The notes under the pieces are model-generated. The model did no database searches, was not told the DNA's origin, and worked only from the letters and a program-made list of their open reading frames with translations. DNA of 6,427 nucleotides from Nitrosomonadales bacterium (GTDB lineage Bacteria > Pseudomonadota > Gammaproteobacteria > Burkholderiales > SG8-41): contig VFLF01000909.1 in assembly GCA_009885185.1 (NCBI GenBank), positions 1-6,427 on the forward strand, written 5' to 3'. A program made the translations under genes and the position numbers. Shown here one piece after another: positions 5,803 through 6,427 of this stretch. Positions within the stretch are counted from its first letter, which is position 1, and every line of letters starts with the position of its first letter.

Positions 5803-6150
5803 CTACGGCCTGCGCATATTCGCCACTGTAGCACCGAGTCGCTGATGCCGCGACTTCACGCGAGGGCGTATCACTGGCGCCCAGCGGCCAAGGTCGGACT
5901 TGGCTTTCCATTGCGGCGTGGTGGGCAGATCAGGCTGGTCGATCAGGTATAGCGCTGAGTATTTCAACCAGCCTTGTGGCGTGCGCTCGGCATCGCGCAG
6001 GCGGATCACCTGCTGCACGCCCGGCACTTGCAGAATGTTGGGGATATGTTCGGTATCGTAAATCTCGTTGAAGTCTTTTTCGTCTTCGGGCGCGATTTCG
6101 AAGGTGACCATGTAAAAGTACGGCGCGGTGTTGGCTGTGTGCGTGCTCAT
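5803..6150 (-). CDS. small EthD-like / dimeric alpha-beta-barrel protein
   Basis: 115 residues from the second of two adjacent ATGs. AGGTG at 6155-6159 is four bases from the ATG at 6150 but only one from the ATG at 6153, so 6150 is preferred; the alternative adds one Met. The core YFYMVTFEIAPEDEKDFNEI (11-30) followed by YDTEHIPNILQVPGV (31-45) is a beta strand, helix and W/Y-D-x-E-H-I/L-P turn characteristic of EthD-like and related stand-alone barrel proteins. A second strand pair (KYSALYLID, 63-71) follows, then a basic tail with Arg and Lys (94-115). No signal peptide or membrane segment is seen, so it is cytoplasmic. Proteins of this kind often accompany catabolic genes and may bind a small hydrophobic ligand, but the function is unknown. 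It follows the transporter gene by 21 bases and is probably co-transcribed with it. Confidence 0.75.
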   Translation of the reverse strand: MSTHTANTAPYFYMVTFEIAPEDEKDFNEIYDTEHIPNILQVPGVQQVIRLRDAERTPQGWLKYSALYLIDQPDLPTTPQWKAKSDLGRWAPVIRPRVKSRHQRLGATVANMRRP

Positions 6151-6171
6151 CATTCACCTCGGTCTGAACAT

Positions 6172-6427
6172 TTATCGAATCATTCCCAACGCCATAATCA
6201 ACGGCAGACTCAGCCAGAACAGCAGCGTGGTCCAGCCGACGATCAAACCGGCCATGGCGGAATCGAGTTTAAAACGATCCGCCAGCAGCAGCGTGGTCAT
6301 CATCGCCGGCGTGGCGGCTTCGACCACTGCCGCGTACTGCGCTTCGCCCATTTTTGGAAACAGTGTGCTTGCGGCCAGCCACACCATCACCGGCATCACC
6401 AGCAGTTTGACCAACGAGGCAGTGAGA
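6172..6427 (-). CDS. AEC-family transporter (auxin efflux carrier/malonate-permease type), C-terminal end
   Basis: The frame is open at the right edge of the window and ends with TAA at 6172-6174, giving about 84 residues; full members have about 300-320 residues and ten membrane helices. The visible part is very hydrophobic and contains three helices: SLVKLLVMPVMVWLAASTLF, then a segment around AAVVEAATPAMMTTLLLADRF (split here by the P), and a last helix GLIVGWTTLLFWLSLPLIMALG. The order L-V-K-L-L-V-x-P, then A-T-P-A-M-M-T-T-L-L-L-A-D-R-F, then a final T-L-L-x-x-x-x-L-P-L helix is the usual C-terminus of AEC (COG0679) permeases, which move organic anions such as malonate or malate across the inner membrane. 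The TTG at 6414 is not the start, because the hydrophobic frame continues upstream. First visible gene of the minus-strand operon. Confidence 0.8.
   Translation of the reverse strand, partial: LTASLVKLLVMPVMVWLAASTLFPKMGEAQYAAVVEAATPAMMTTLLLADRFKLDSAMAGLIVGWTTLLFWLSLPLIMALGMIR

Overview
The window is high-GC DNA from a proteobacterium, most likely a betaproteobacterium of the Burkholderiales type. The grounds are an orphan Bug/TctC-type solute-binding protein next to a NIPSNAP protein and a Gfo/Idh/MocA oxidoreductase, the codon bias, and a GTAGGTTGG-type palindromic repeat of a kind common in beta/gammaproteobacteria. This assignment is inferred from gene families, not proven. The window holds no rRNA, tRNA, CRISPR array, transposase or phage gene.

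Left part (1-2400, + strand): an apparent operon of three genes. It contains the 3' end of a Gfo/Idh/MocA oxidoreductase (1-750), a two-domain NIPSNAP protein (803-1435) and a secreted tripartite-tricarboxylate-type substrate-binding protein (1438-2400). The last two genes are only 2 bases apart. The likely theme is capture and oxidation of an unknown carboxylate or polyol-like substrate. No TctA/TctB permease genes are present here.

Junction (2401-2552): the two operons converge on a gene-free stretch carrying two inverted copies of a roughly 34-base GTAGGTTGG...CCCAACAC element.

Right part (2553-6427, - strand, listed in transcription order): the C-terminal end of an AEC-family transporter (6427-6172), a 115-residue dimeric alpha/beta-barrel-like protein (6150-5803), a secreted TPR protein (5745-4933), a broken gene for a lipoprotein with an HEXXH motif (4837-3813), a membrane-anchored rhodanese-like protein without its catalytic cysteine (3778-3362), and a putative lipoprotein of the COG4798-like methyltransferase family (3314-2553). 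The four genes from the TPR protein onward all encode proteins with an export signal or membrane anchor, so this looks like a cell-envelope cluster in which one member has decayed.

The most notable observations are the HEXXH pseudogene (two in-frame amber codons plus a one-base frameshift in a homopolymer, with otherwise intact coding over about 341 codons), the Cys-to-Gly replacement in the rhodanese, and the export signal on a methyltransferase-fold protein. I see no clear evidence of a wholly new multi-gene system; the exported four-gene cluster is the best candidate for a functional unit not yet described.
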